Below are positions 1-7,645 of a DNA stretch of 64,000 nt, in pieces. The translations under genes and the position numbers were made by a program. This DNA is from an uncultured Pelagibacteraceae bacterium (GTDB lineage: Bacteria; Pseudomonadota; Alphaproteobacteria; Pelagibacterales; Pelagibacteraceae): positions 1 through 64,000 of the forward strand of contig CACKAJ010000003.1 in assembly GCA_902598125.1 (NCBI GenBank). The letters are read 5' to 3'. The stretch's first letter is position 1; every line of letters begins with the position of its first letter. The notes under the pieces were generated by a model. It saw only the letters and a list, made by a program, of their open reading frames with translations. It ran no database searches and had not been told where the DNA came from.

Positions 1-534
1 GAAGTAAAGGCATTAAATAATTTTAAAAATACAGTGATATTAAGACCAAGCGTTGTTTGTGGAACCGAAGATAACTTTACGAATCTTTTTTCAAAATTAA
101 GTATTCTTCCTGTCATTCCAATTGTTGGAATAAATTATAAATTTCAACCTATTTTAGTAGATGACGTTGCTGATGCTATCGTTCAAGCTATTGAACTTAA
201 AGGCAATGAAGGAAAAATTTATGAAATTGGTGGACCGAAAGTAATTAGTTTCGGTGACATGGTTAAATCAATCTTAAAGACAATAAATAAAAAAAGATTT
301 GTTGTACCGATGCCAATGCCGATCGCAAAGATTCAAAGTGCTATTACTGACCTTTTACCTTTTCCTCCGATTTTAACGAAAGATCAGTGTCAGATTTTAT
401 CAGAGGCTGACAATGTAGTTTCAAATAATCATTTAACTTTAAAAGATTTAGATATTGAACCGTCAGATGTAGAAGAGGAAATGAGGAAATGGCTATGGAG
501 ATATAAAGATGGCGGTCAGTTTGCAAAAACTTAA
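1..534 (+). CDS. NAD(P)-binding NDUFA9-like oxidoreductase (complex I 39 kDa subunit type), 5' partial
   Basis: The frame is open from base 1, so the N-terminal Rossmann motif lies outside the window and about 177 C-terminal residues are visible. The GTG at base 34 is an internal valine, not a start. The stretch FQPILVDDVADAI followed by YEIGGP is typical of the extended short-chain dehydrogenase branch that contains the complex I accessory protein NDUFA9 and its bacterial relatives; in this family it is the substrate-side half of the fold. Its stop codon directly abuts the ATG of the next gene. The family is clear; the substrate is not known from sequence. Confidence 0.75.
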   Translation, partial: EVKALNNFKNTVILRPSVVCGTEDNFTNLFSKLSILPVIPIVGINYKFQPILVDDVADAIVQAIELKGNEGKIYEIGGPKVISFGDMVKSILKTINKKRFVVPMPMPIAKIQSAITDLLPFPPILTKDQCQILSEADNVVSNNHLTLKDLDIEPSDVEEEMRKWLWRYKDGGQFAKT

Positions 535-879
535 ATGAAAAGTATGACTTTACTATCAGGGTATATATATCTTGCTTTAGCGATTATCACAGGAATTGCC
601 TCAAATGGTTTTTTAAAAACAACTGAAGGATTTTCAAAAATAAGCCCGACAATTTTTTGTGTTACAAGTATTGTGGTTTGTTTATTTTGCATTTCAAAAG
701 CAATGACAATAATTCCAGTTGGCTTTACTTACGCAACTTACGGCGCTTTAACTATAACTGCAGTAACTCTCTTTGGAATATTTAAATATAATCAAACTCC
801 AAATATCTACGGGACTATTGGGTTAGTACTAATCATCTCTGGAGTAATACTTTTAAACCTTTTTGGAAAAGTAAAATAA
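535..879 (+). CDS. SMR-family (EmrE-like) four-helix membrane protein lacking the key glutamate
   Basis: A 114-residue protein with four hydrophobic helices, the usual length of small multidrug resistance proteins. It aligns with EmrE without gaps across helix 1 (YIYL...KTTEGF against YIYL...KFSEGF) and again at the helix 3 motif (PVGFTYATYGAL against PTGIAYAIWSGV). EmrE Glu14, which carries the coupling proton and binds the cation, falls on Gly in this protein, and EmrE Trp63 falls on Tyr. Ordinary proton-coupled drug or guanidinium export is therefore doubtful; it may act as a different small transporter or as half of a heterodimer. It starts immediately after the preceding stop codon, so it is probably co-transcribed with it. 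Confidence 0.8.
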   Translation: MKSMTLLSGYIYLALAIITGIASNGFLKTTEGFSKISPTIFCVTSIVVCLFCISKAMTIIPVGFTYATYGALTITAVTLFGIFKYNQTPNIYGTIGLVLIISGVILLNLFGKVK

Positions 880-974
880 AACCCTAGGTAGAATCTAAAT
901 TTAATAAGCGACTCCTCTTTATATATATTTTGTGCTAGCTTTTTTCTTTTTAAAGAAAACGGGGGACATTAAAA

Positions 975-2288
975 ATGAAAACAATAAAAGCAATAATTGC
1001 TTCGTTGGCACTTTTCGCAATGTTTGCGGGAACAACTGCCCAAGCAAAAGTAGAAATACAATGGTGGCATGCTTTTGGTGGAAGACTTGGTGAATTACTT
1101 GATGAGCAAGTAAACAAGTTTAATGCATCACAAGACAAATACACTGTTGTTCATACTAGAAAAGGTAATTACTCAGAAACTCTTAATGCTGGTATCGCTG
1201 CATTCAGAGCTGGACAACATCCAAATATCCTTATGGTATTTGAAGTTGGAACAGCAAGTTTAATGGCAGCAAAAGGAGCTTACGTTCCTATGTACCAACT
1301 TATGAAAGATGCTGGTCAAAGATTTAATCCTAAGGGATTTGTTTCAGCCGTATCTGGTTATTATACGACAACAGATGGCAAAATGTTATCAATGCCATAT
1401 AACTCTTCAACTCCAGTTCTTTGGGTAAATAAAGACTTGATGAAAAAAGCAGGTTTAGATCCTGAGATGGACTTGAGTACTTGGAAAAGAGTTGGAAATG
1501 CACTTGATGCTGCAAAAGCAAAAGGTATTGATATGCCTTTCTGTACTTGCTGGCACTCATGGGTACATTTAGAAAACTTTTCAGCGTACCACAACATACC
1601 GTTTGCAACTAAATCAAATGGATTTGCTGGTTTAGATACTGAGCTATCATTTAATAGCCCAGTACACATCAAACACATTCAAACTTTAGGTAAATGGGCA
1701 CAAGAAGGTAAATTTAAGTATATGGGTAGAAGAAATGAAGCTGGTAAAAATTTTAGAGCCGGTGAATGTATGTTAATGACAGAGTCTTCTGCTGGTTATG
1801 CTGGTATCAAAAAAGAAGCAAAATTTGAATTTGGTATTAGACACTTACCTTACTATGGAGCAACTGAAGCACCTCAAAACACAATTATTGGTGGTTCATC
1901 TCTATGGGCATTATCTGGAAAATCTAAAGAAGAGAATAAAGCAACAGCAGCATTTTTAGCTTTCTTATCAAGAACTGATATTCAAGCTAAGTGGCACCAA
2001 GACACGGGTTATTTAGGTGTTACCACTGCAGCTGCTTCAGCTACTAAAAAGTCAGGGTTCTATAAATCAAATCCTGGAACTGATTTAGCAGGAATACAGA
2101 TGATGAGAAATAAAGTTACTCAAAACTCTAAAGGCTTACGTCTTGGATCTTTTGATCAAATAAGAGGAATAATTGATGAAGAGATGGAAGGAGTTTACAA
2201 CGGTACTAAAACTGCTCAAGTAGCTTTAGACAGCGCTGTAAAAAGAGGTAACGTTCTTTTAAGAAGATTTGAAAGAGCAAACAAGTAA
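975..2288 (+). CDS. ugpB: Periplasmic binding protein of a glycerol-3-phosphate ABC importer
   Basis: A 437-residue extracellular solute-binding protein family 1 member. Residues 1-24 form a Sec signal peptide ending in TTAQA, and the mature part begins KVEIQWWHA, as in UgpB proteins. The protein should bind sn-glycerol-3-phosphate or glycerophosphodiesters in the periplasm and pass them to UgpAE. It is followed by ugpA, ugpE, ugpC and a phosphodiesterase gene, which supports the substrate call. The start is set by a GGGGGA ribosome-binding site about 8 bases upstream. Only one Pho-like half site (ATTTAAT at 899) lies upstream, so PhoB control is plausible from context but not shown. Confidence 0.92.
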   Translation: MKTIKAIIASLALFAMFAGTTAQAKVEIQWWHAFGGRLGELLDEQVNKFNASQDKYTVVHTRKGNYSETLNAGIAAFRAGQHPNILMVFEVGTASLMAAKGAYVPMYQLMKDAGQRFNPKGFVSAVSGYYTTTDGKMLSMPYNSSTPVLWVNKDLMKKAGLDPEMDLSTWKRVGNALDAAKAKGIDMPFCTCWHSWVHLENFSAYHNIPFATKSNGFAGLDTELSFNSPVHIKHIQTLGKWAQEGKFKYMGRRNEAGKNFRAGECMLMTESSAGYAGIKKEAKFEFGIRHLPYYGATEAPQNTIIGGSSLWALSGKSKEENKATAAFLAFLSRTDIQAKWHQDTGYLGVTTAAASATKKSGFYKSNPGTDLAGIQMMRNKVTQNSKGLRLGSFDQIRGIIDEEMEGVYNGTKTAQVALDSAVKRGNVLLRRFERANK

Positions 2289-2299
2289 ATCAATTTAAT

Positions 2300-2325
2300 G
2301 TATCAGGGGCGAAAGCCCCTGGTAT
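2300..2325 (+). promoter_or_regulatory. Stable GNRA-loop hairpin between ugpB and ugpA
   Basis: CAGGGGC (2304-2310) pairs with GCCCCTG (2315-2321) around a GAAA tetraloop, and wobble and A-T pairs extend the stem to about 11 bp. No U-run follows, so it is not a standard intrinsic terminator. Hairpins at this place in binding-protein operons (for example malE-malF) protect the upstream message and lower expression of the membrane subunits; the same role is inferred for this hairpin. Confidence 0.7.
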
Positions 2326-2340
2326 ACTTCTTAAGATCAA

Positions 2341-3222
2341 ATGGAAAAAAGAGTTTTTTTTAAAGGCTGGTGGTTACCAGCACTGTTAGTTGCACCTCAG
2401 CTACTGATTTCTTTTGTCTTCTTTTTTTACCCATCAGGACAAGCCATTTGGAATTCTTTATTTCTACCAGATCCTTTTGGATTAAAGACAGAATTTGTAG
2501 GTTTAGATAATTTTAGATTTTTATTATCTGATCCTTATTATTTAGCAAGTTTTAAAACGACAGTTATTTTTTCAACTGCTGTATCCGTTTCATCAATGGC
2601 TTTGGGTTTATATTTAGCTGCATTAGCTGATCGATTAATTAAAGGGGCGGGCGTTTATCAAACCTTATTAATTTGGCCTTACGCTATAGCACCTGCTATT
2701 GCAGGAGTGTTATGGTTATTTATGTTTAATGGAAACATTGGTTTAGCTTCTTATTATCTTAAAGCTTTAGGTTATGAATGGAACCATACTTTAAAAGGTG
2801 ATCAAGCAATGTTTCTAGTTATCTTAGCCTCATCATGGGGAAGAATAAGCTATAACTTTTTGTTTTTTTTAGCAGGACTACAAGCTATTCCAAAATCGAT
2901 TATTGAAGCGGCTGCAATAGATGGTGCTAGTTTTTGGAAGCGATTTGGAACGATTGTAATACCTCTACTTTCACCGATTACATTCTTTTTATTAGTCGTA
3001 AATATTGTTTACGCTTTCTTTGATACTTTTGGAGTAATTCACACCATTACTTCTGGAGGACCTGAACAGTCGACTACTATTCTTGTTTATAAAGTATTCT
3101 CAGACGGTTTCGTGAGCCAAGACCTTGGATCAAGTGCAGCGCAGTCTGTAATTCTTTTAGTTTTAGTTGGAATCTTAACTGTCATTCAATTTAAATATAT
3201 AGAGAGAAAGGTTCATTATTAA
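2341..3222 (+). CDS. ugpA: Glycerol-3-phosphate ABC importer permease UgpA
   Basis: A 293-residue MalF-type permease with six predicted membrane segments. The cytoplasmic EAA loop, which contacts the ATPase, is near residues 186-205 (EAAAIDGASFWKRF). The N-terminus (KGWWLPALLVAPQ) is typical of UgpA. It forms the translocation pore together with UgpE. Its stop overlaps the first base of the ugpE start codon (TAATGG), indicating translational coupling. It lies 52 bases after ugpB, across a stable hairpin that probably sets the ratio of binding protein to permease. Confidence 0.92.
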   Translation: MEKRVFFKGWWLPALLVAPQLLISFVFFFYPSGQAIWNSLFLPDPFGLKTEFVGLDNFRFLLSDPYYLASFKTTVIFSTAVSVSSMALGLYLAALADRLIKGAGVYQTLLIWPYAIAPAIAGVLWLFMFNGNIGLASYYLKALGYEWNHTLKGDQAMFLVILASSWGRISYNFLFFLAGLQAIPKSIIEAAAIDGASFWKRFGTIVIPLLSPITFFLLVVNIVYAFFDTFGVIHTITSGGPEQSTTILVYKVFSDGFVSQDLGSSAAQSVILLVLVGILTVIQFKYIERKVHY

Positions 3223-4076
3223 TGGTTGAGAAAAAGAAATCAGGCTATTGGTTAACTCACCTTGGTTTAATCCTAGGGGTTTTATTTATATTCTTTCCGG
3301 TTTGGCTAACGTTTGTTGCATCCACTGTAACACAAGATGCAATTATTTACCCTCCTTTACCAATGTTACCAGGCACAGAATTCTTTGAGAATTATGCGAA
3401 TGCATTATTTAGAGGTTCACCAGAAGGATACGGAGCCAAAGTTCCTGTTATAAAAATGATGATGAACTCTGCAATCATGGCAATCGGAATTACAGTTGGA
3501 AAAATTATTATTTCATTATTATCAGCTTTTGCATTTGTCTATTTTAGATTTCCATTCAGAAATTTATGTTTCTGGTTAATCTTTATTACTCTGATGCTTC
3601 CAGTTGAAGTAAGAATAGTTCCAACTTATGAAGTAGTTGCGAATTTAAATTTATTAAATTCTTACACCGGATTAATCTTTCCGTTAATTGCATCAGCGAC
3701 AGCAACTTTTTTATTTAGACAATTTTTTATGACCATACCTGATGAAATGGTTGAAGCAGCTAGAATGGACGGATGTAGTCCGATGCGTTTCTTTTTTGAT
3801 ATACTAGTTCCAATAAGCAAAACTAACATTGCAGCGTTATTTGTTATTTTATTTATTTTTGGTTGGAACCAATATTTATGGCCACTATTAATGACAACCG
3901 ATCCTGACATGAGAACTATTGTAATGGCAATTGACTCAATGATACCTACAGGGGATGATTATGCACACTGGCCAACGGTTATGGCAACAGCAATGTTAGC
4001 TATGGTTCCACCAGTCATAGTAGTGATAAGTATGCAAAAGTTTTTTGTTAAAGGTTTATTAGAAAGCGATAAATAA
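3222..4076 (+). CDS. ugpE: Glycerol-3-phosphate ABC importer permease UgpE
   Basis: A 284-residue MalG-type permease with six hydrophobic segments and an EAA loop near residues 172-192 (EMVEAARMDGCSPMRF). It pairs with UgpA in the inner membrane to carry G3P or glycerophosphodiesters into the cytoplasm. The start codon overlaps the ugpA stop by one base, and the stop (TAATG) overlaps the ugpC start, so the three inner-membrane and ATPase genes form one tightly coupled unit. Length and motif order match the family; nothing unusual was seen. Confidence 0.92.
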   Translation: MVEKKKSGYWLTHLGLILGVLFIFFPVWLTFVASTVTQDAIIYPPLPMLPGTEFFENYANALFRGSPEGYGAKVPVIKMMMNSAIMAIGITVGKIIISLLSAFAFVYFRFPFRNLCFWLIFITLMLPVEVRIVPTYEVVANLNLLNSYTGLIFPLIASATATFLFRQFFMTIPDEMVEAARMDGCSPMRFFFDILVPISKTNIAALFVILFIFGWNQYLWPLLMTTDPDMRTIVMAIDSMIPTGDDYAHWPTVMATAMLAMVPPVIVVISMQKFFVKGLLESDK

Positions 4077-5131
4077 TGTCTCAAATTAGTTTACAAAATT
4101 TAAAAAAATCTTTTGGAAAAACTCAGGTTATTCATGATCTGAGTATTGATGTAAAAGATGGTGAACTGATTGTAATAGTTGGACCCTCAGGTTGCGGAAA
4201 ATCAACATTATTGAGAATGGTTGCGGGGCTAGAAGATGCTAATGAAGGAAATATTTTAATTGATAATAAAAAAGTAAATGAGCTTGAGCCTATGGAGAGA
4301 AATATTGCCATGGTATTTCAAAATTACGCTCTTTATCCTCACATGACTGTATTTGGTAACATGGCTTATGGTTTAAAGATTGCGAAAGTGCCAAAAGAAG
4401 AAATTGAGTCTAGAGTTCAAAAAGCAGCTGAAATTTTAGAGCTTGGAGAATTACTAGAGAGAAAACCTAATCAATTATCAGGAGGACAAAGACAAAGAGT
4501 TGCTATGGGAAGAGCTATTGTAAGAAATCCTGTAGCTTTTTTATTTGATGAGCCATTATCAAATCTAGATGCCAAATTAAGAGTTCAAATGAGATTAGAG
4601 ATTAAAAAACTTCAAACTCAATTAAAGACAACCTCTTTATATGTAACGCATGATCAAGTCGAAGCAATGACATTAGCAGATCGTATGATTGTGATGAATG
4701 AAGGTAATGTAGAACATATTGGAACGCCTTTAGAAGTTTATACGAAGCCCAAAACTTTGTTTACGGCTCAATTTATCGGAAGCCCAGCGATGAATATTTT
4801 AAAAGGGAACTGCGAAAATAATAAAGTGAGTTTTGCAAACAAATCTTCGCTTTCAATTAATTCAAAATTTAACGGGCCCGTTAATGTAGGCATGCGACCT
4901 GAAGATTTTGAATTAGATCAAAATGGTCCAATCAAGTTAAAAGTTGAACTTGTAGAGTTGATCGGAGCTAATACACTTATTCATGGTAAACTTGAAAATA
5001 GTAATGAAATTTTAGTTGCAAGTATCTCAGGTGTTGTTAAAGAAGATACTATTGGAAAAAACATAAATCTTTCCATTCAAAATGACAAACTACACCTGTT
5101 TGATACTAATACTGATTTGAGGATTAATTGA
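4076..5131 (+). CDS. ugpC: Glycerol-3-phosphate ABC importer ATPase UgpC
   Basis: A 351-residue MalK/UgpC-type ATPase. Walker A is GPSGCGKST (36-44), the ABC signature LSGGQRQRVAMGRA begins near 134, Walker B is FLFDEP near 156, and the switch histidine sits in YVTHDQVEAMTLADR. The C-terminal third is the TOBE regulatory domain (GMRPEDFEL). It powers the UgpAE importer. Specificity is inferred from the binding protein and the downstream ugpQ-type gene, since ATPases of this group are interchangeable between sugar importers. The last codons overlap the TTG start of the phosphodiesterase gene. Confidence 0.9.
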   Translation: MSQISLQNLKKSFGKTQVIHDLSIDVKDGELIVIVGPSGCGKSTLLRMVAGLEDANEGNILIDNKKVNELEPMERNIAMVFQNYALYPHMTVFGNMAYGLKIAKVPKEEIESRVQKAAEILELGELLERKPNQLSGGQRQRVAMGRAIVRNPVAFLFDEPLSNLDAKLRVQMRLEIKKLQTQLKTTSLYVTHDQVEAMTLADRMIVMNEGNVEHIGTPLEVYTKPKTLFTAQFIGSPAMNILKGNCENNKVSFANKSSLSINSKFNGPVNVGMRPEDFELDQNGPIKLKVELVELIGANTLIHGKLENSNEILVASISGVVKEDTIGKNINLSIQNDKLHLFDTNTDLRIN

Positions 5132-6060
5132 TCAATCCATTTTTAACGAAACCTAACTACATAAGAATATACGGCCATAGAGGAGCTAGAGGTGATATTG
5201 TTGAAAACTCAATCTCTGGTTTTAAATATACTTTTGATCTTGGTATTAAAGCAGTTGAATTTGATGTTGTAATTTCAAAAGACAATATTCCAACGATATT
5301 TCATGACTACAGATTAAATCCTGATTTAGTTAAAGATACCTCAGGGAACTGGATCACAGATAAAAGCATGAAATTAGTAGAACTGACTTATGATGAAATA
5401 AGTAAGTATAGTATTGGAAGTATAAAACCCGAAACAAAGTACGCAAAAAGATTTAAAAATCAAAAACCTATTACAGGTGAAAAAATACCAAAATTAACTG
5501 ATTTCTTTAAATTAGTGACGGAAGATAAATATAAAGATGTTTTTTTAAATTTAGAAATTAAATCAACTCCCACACAAGAAAACGTAACACCTGACCCAGA
5601 AAAAATGGTTTCTTTGATCCTTAAAGATATTAAAGATTTTAAACTTGAGGACAGAACTTTAATCACTTCTTATGATTTTAGAATTCTTTACGCCCTTAAA
5701 AAACAAAATCCAAATATTTTAAGAGGATTTATTACCCTGCAACAAGGTCTTTCAATCACTAAAAAGAATATTTATGAAAATTCTCCGTGGATGGTTAAAA
5801 ATTATCCAATGGAAGAATTATTTTTGCTTCCTAATATAATTAAATCATTAGAAGGGCATGTGTGGAGTGCTTTCTACCGAGATATTACAAAACAAAATGT
5901 AGAATTAGCACATAAACATGGTCTAGCTACGTGTGTTTGGACAGTGAATAGAGAACAGGATATTATTCGAATGATTGAGTACGGTGTAGATGGAATTATA
6001 ACTGACTATCCAAAAAAAGTTCAAGAAATTTGTAAAGCAAAAAATATTTCTTGGTTTTAA
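5128..6060 (+). CDS. ugpQ: Cytoplasmic glycerophosphodiester phosphodiesterase
   Basis: A 310-residue GDPD-family TIM-barrel enzyme. Motifs are HRGARGDIVENSISGF near residue 17 (catalytic His plus the metal-binding Glu), EFDVVISKDNIPTIFHD near 44, LNLEIKS in the middle, and WTVNREQDIIRMIEYGVDGIITDYP at the C-terminus. There is no signal peptide, so it acts in the cytoplasm, splitting imported glycerophosphodiesters into G3P and an alcohol. The start is a TTG inside the ugpC stop region (TTGA overlap); no in-frame ATG would keep the N-terminus. It completes a ugpBAECQ operon for scavenging phosphorus from lipid head groups. Confidence 0.9.
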   Translation: MINPFLTKPNYIRIYGHRGARGDIVENSISGFKYTFDLGIKAVEFDVVISKDNIPTIFHDYRLNPDLVKDTSGNWITDKSMKLVELTYDEISKYSIGSIKPETKYAKRFKNQKPITGEKIPKLTDFFKLVTEDKYKDVFLNLEIKSTPTQENVTPDPEKMVSLILKDIKDFKLEDRTLITSYDFRILYALKKQNPNILRGFITLQQGLSITKKNIYENSPWMVKNYPMEELFLLPNIIKSLEGHVWSAFYRDITKQNVELAHKHGLATCVWTVNREQDIIRMIEYGVDGIITDYPKKVQEICKAKNISWF

Positions 6061-6103
6061 TTCTAAAACTTGATCTTTTTACGTTCTTGATATAAATACA
6101 CGC

Positions 6104-6241
6104 ATGGCAAAAAAAAAATATCAAAGAAATTGGTTAGAAAGAAAATTGGATGAATATAATCATACAATGGAACTTATTAGGACTATTCTACCTTTTTTAA
6201 TCCTTTTGCTACAAATTTACATACTTACTAAACTCATTTAA
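6104..6241 (+). CDS. Small single-helix membrane protein (45 residues), unknown function
   Basis: A 45-codon ORF begins ATG GCA AAA and ends TAA at 6241. The protein has a strongly basic start (MAKKKYQRNWLERK), an amphipathic middle, and one C-terminal membrane helix (ILPFLILLLQIYILTKL). It sits between ugpQ and another small membrane protein gene just ahead of phoR, all on one strand. The compositional switch from charged to hydrophobic supports a real gene, but no family was recognised. It may be a small regulator or accessory of the neighbouring transport or sensor proteins; that is only positional inference. Confidence 0.5.
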   Translation: MAKKKYQRNWLERKLDEYNHTMELIRTILPFLILLLQIYILTKLI

Positions 6242-6272
6242 CACCTCGTTAAATATCAGTTATAATCTCAAA

Positions 6273-6515
6273 ATGACTTTATTGTTTTTATCACTAGCAG
6301 GTATCATTGCTATTATTGTTATTCTTGTATCGGCAAAATTTATTAAAGCAGGGTTTGATGCTAGAGGTGAGGTTAAAGAGGAACAAAGAGAGGAGAAACT
6401 CAAGAAAGAGGATGAAGATATTTTAGATGAATTAAAAAGAAAAAATTTGTCCGAAGAAGATTTAAAAGATCTTTACGAAAAAATCCAAAATAATAAAAAA
6501 GATAAAGATGAATGA
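6273..6515 (+). CDS. Small membrane-anchored protein with charged coiled-coil tail, in front of phoR
   Basis: An 80-residue protein. Residues 3-25 form one membrane helix (LLFLSLAGIIAIIVILVSAKFI), and the remainder is highly charged and helical (EVKEEQREEKLKKEDEDILDELK). It overlaps phoR by 8 bases in a different frame. The PhoR-like kinase that follows has no membrane segment, whereas enterobacterial PhoR has membrane helices plus a charged region before its PAS domain. This gene could therefore encode the anchor half of a split sensor. It ends just after a run of six A's (6495-6500), a place where a +1 shift would join the two frames. Confidence 0.65.
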   Translation: MTLLFLSLAGIIAIIVILVSAKFIKAGFDARGEVKEEQREEKLKKEDEDILDELKRKNLSEEDLKDLYEKIQNNKKDKDE

Positions 6516-7539
6516 ATTATTAAAGGAAATAAAATTTTTAGAAGATTTACCAGATCAAGTTTTAATAATAGATAAATTTAAATCAATAGGTTACGCTAAT
6601 AAAGCAGCAAAAAATCATTTTGGATCAAGCATAGTAAATCAAAATATCTCAAGTATTGTAAGAGACCCAAGTTTGTTAAGTCAAATCGATGATTCTTTAG
6701 AAAATAATAAAAGTGGAATTTTAGATATAGAAATTAAAAAACCGAATTTTCAATTTTTTAAAGTAAGTGTGATGCCAGGACCAAGTAATTTGCTTGAAGA
6801 CAGTAACTCGGTAATAATCTTTTTTAAAGATTTGACAGATATTATAAAAGTTCAAAAATTAAAATCTGATTTTGTTGCAAATGTCTCTCATGAACTTAGA
6901 ACCCCACTTCAAAGTATTAAGTTAGGTCTCGAAACTATAAATAATGGGCATGCAGCTAAAGATCTCGAAAGTCAAAAAAAAATATTACCTGTGGTACTTC
7001 AACAAACATCAAGAATGGAAAATATTGTCAATGATCTTTTATCACTATCTAGAATCGAACTTCAGGAACATATTAGACCAAATGAAAAAGTAAATTTAAA
7101 TGATATTATCTCACACTCTATTGAGCTTCATCAAGAAATTTTAAAGAAAAACAATATTGAATGTCAATTTGAGCGAGAGTCGAAAAATGTAAAAATTAAT
7201 GGTGACAGAAATCGCTTAATAGAAGTTTTTAACAATCTTATAGATAATGGAATAAAATATAGTGAAAAAAATAAAAAAATTACAATCACTACTAAATCAG
7301 AAAATAAAAATTTTTTAGTAACGATTAAAGATCAGGGTATTGGCATATCAAAAGAGAATATACCACAAGTCACAGAAAGGTTTTTTAGAGTTGATCCAGC
7401 TAAAAGCAAAGAAGTTGGTGGAACTGGCTTAGGTTTAGCAATTGTAAAGCACATAGTTAATCAGCATAGAGCTGAAATGACCATTTCAAGTGAGATCAAT
7501 AAAGGCACTGAAATATCCCTAAATTTTCCAACTATTTAA
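6508..7539 (+). CDS. phoR: Phosphate-regulon sensor histidine kinase, without its own membrane domain
   Basis: A 343-residue kinase. A PAS-like domain occupies residues 12-115 (DLPDQVLIIDKFKSIGYAN), the HisKA helix has the phospho-acceptor His128 in NVSHELRTPLQSIK, and the HATPase domain has the N-box NNLIDNGIKYS, DQGIGIS and GGTGLGLAIVKHI. Located directly upstream of pstSCAB-phoU-phoB, it should phosphorylate PhoB when Pi is low. No transmembrane segment is present, unlike E. coli PhoR; the preceding 80-residue membrane protein overlaps it by 8 bases and may supply the anchor. The start ATG 6508 fits the beginning of the PAS domain; the ribosome-binding site is weak. Confidence 0.88.
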   Translation: MNELLKEIKFLEDLPDQVLIIDKFKSIGYANKAAKNHFGSSIVNQNISSIVRDPSLLSQIDDSLENNKSGILDIEIKKPNFQFFKVSVMPGPSNLLEDSNSVIIFFKDLTDIIKVQKLKSDFVANVSHELRTPLQSIKLGLETINNGHAAKDLESQKKILPVVLQQTSRMENIVNDLLSLSRIELQEHIRPNEKVNLNDIISHSIELHQEILKKNNIECQFERESKNVKINGDRNRLIEVFNNLIDNGIKYSEKNKKITITTKSENKNFLVTIKDQGIGISKENIPQVTERFFRVDPAKSKEVGGTGLGLAIVKHIVNQHRAEMTISSEINKGTEISLNFPTI

Positions 7540-7562
7540 GAAATTCAACTAAAAAGTTAGGT

Positions 7563-7591
7563 CTGTAACAAAAATTTAATATTTGTTTAAT
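7563..7591 (+). promoter_or_regulatory. Candidate PhoB box upstream of pstS
   Basis: Three 7-base units recur at exact 11-base spacing: CTGTAAC (7563-7569), ATTTAAT (7574-7580) and GTTTAAT (7585-7591). PhoB boxes are 7-base direct repeats of CTGTCAT type with 4-base A/T-rich gaps, giving the same 11-base period. The same CTGTAAC and TTTAA units recur before pstC. PhoB binding is inferred, not shown. Confidence 0.6.
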
Positions 7592-7633
7592 AAATCAATA
7601 ACCTTGAAAGTTTAAGTCTCATTTATGTTTATA

Positions 7634-7640
7634 AAGGAGA
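7634..7640 (+). promoter_or_regulatory. Ribosome-binding site that fixes the pstS start
   Basis: AAGGAGA ends 5 bases before ATG 7646. A second in-frame ATG at 7625 lies upstream of this site, so the site chooses 7646; the protein from 7646 also begins with a proper signal peptide. Confidence 0.85.
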
Positions 7641-7645
7641 CAAAT

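Noticed and set aside
888-927. Pho box upstream of ugpB
   Set aside because: Only one unit, ATTTAAT at 899, was seen; the positions 11 bases to each side do not match, so a box could not be supported.
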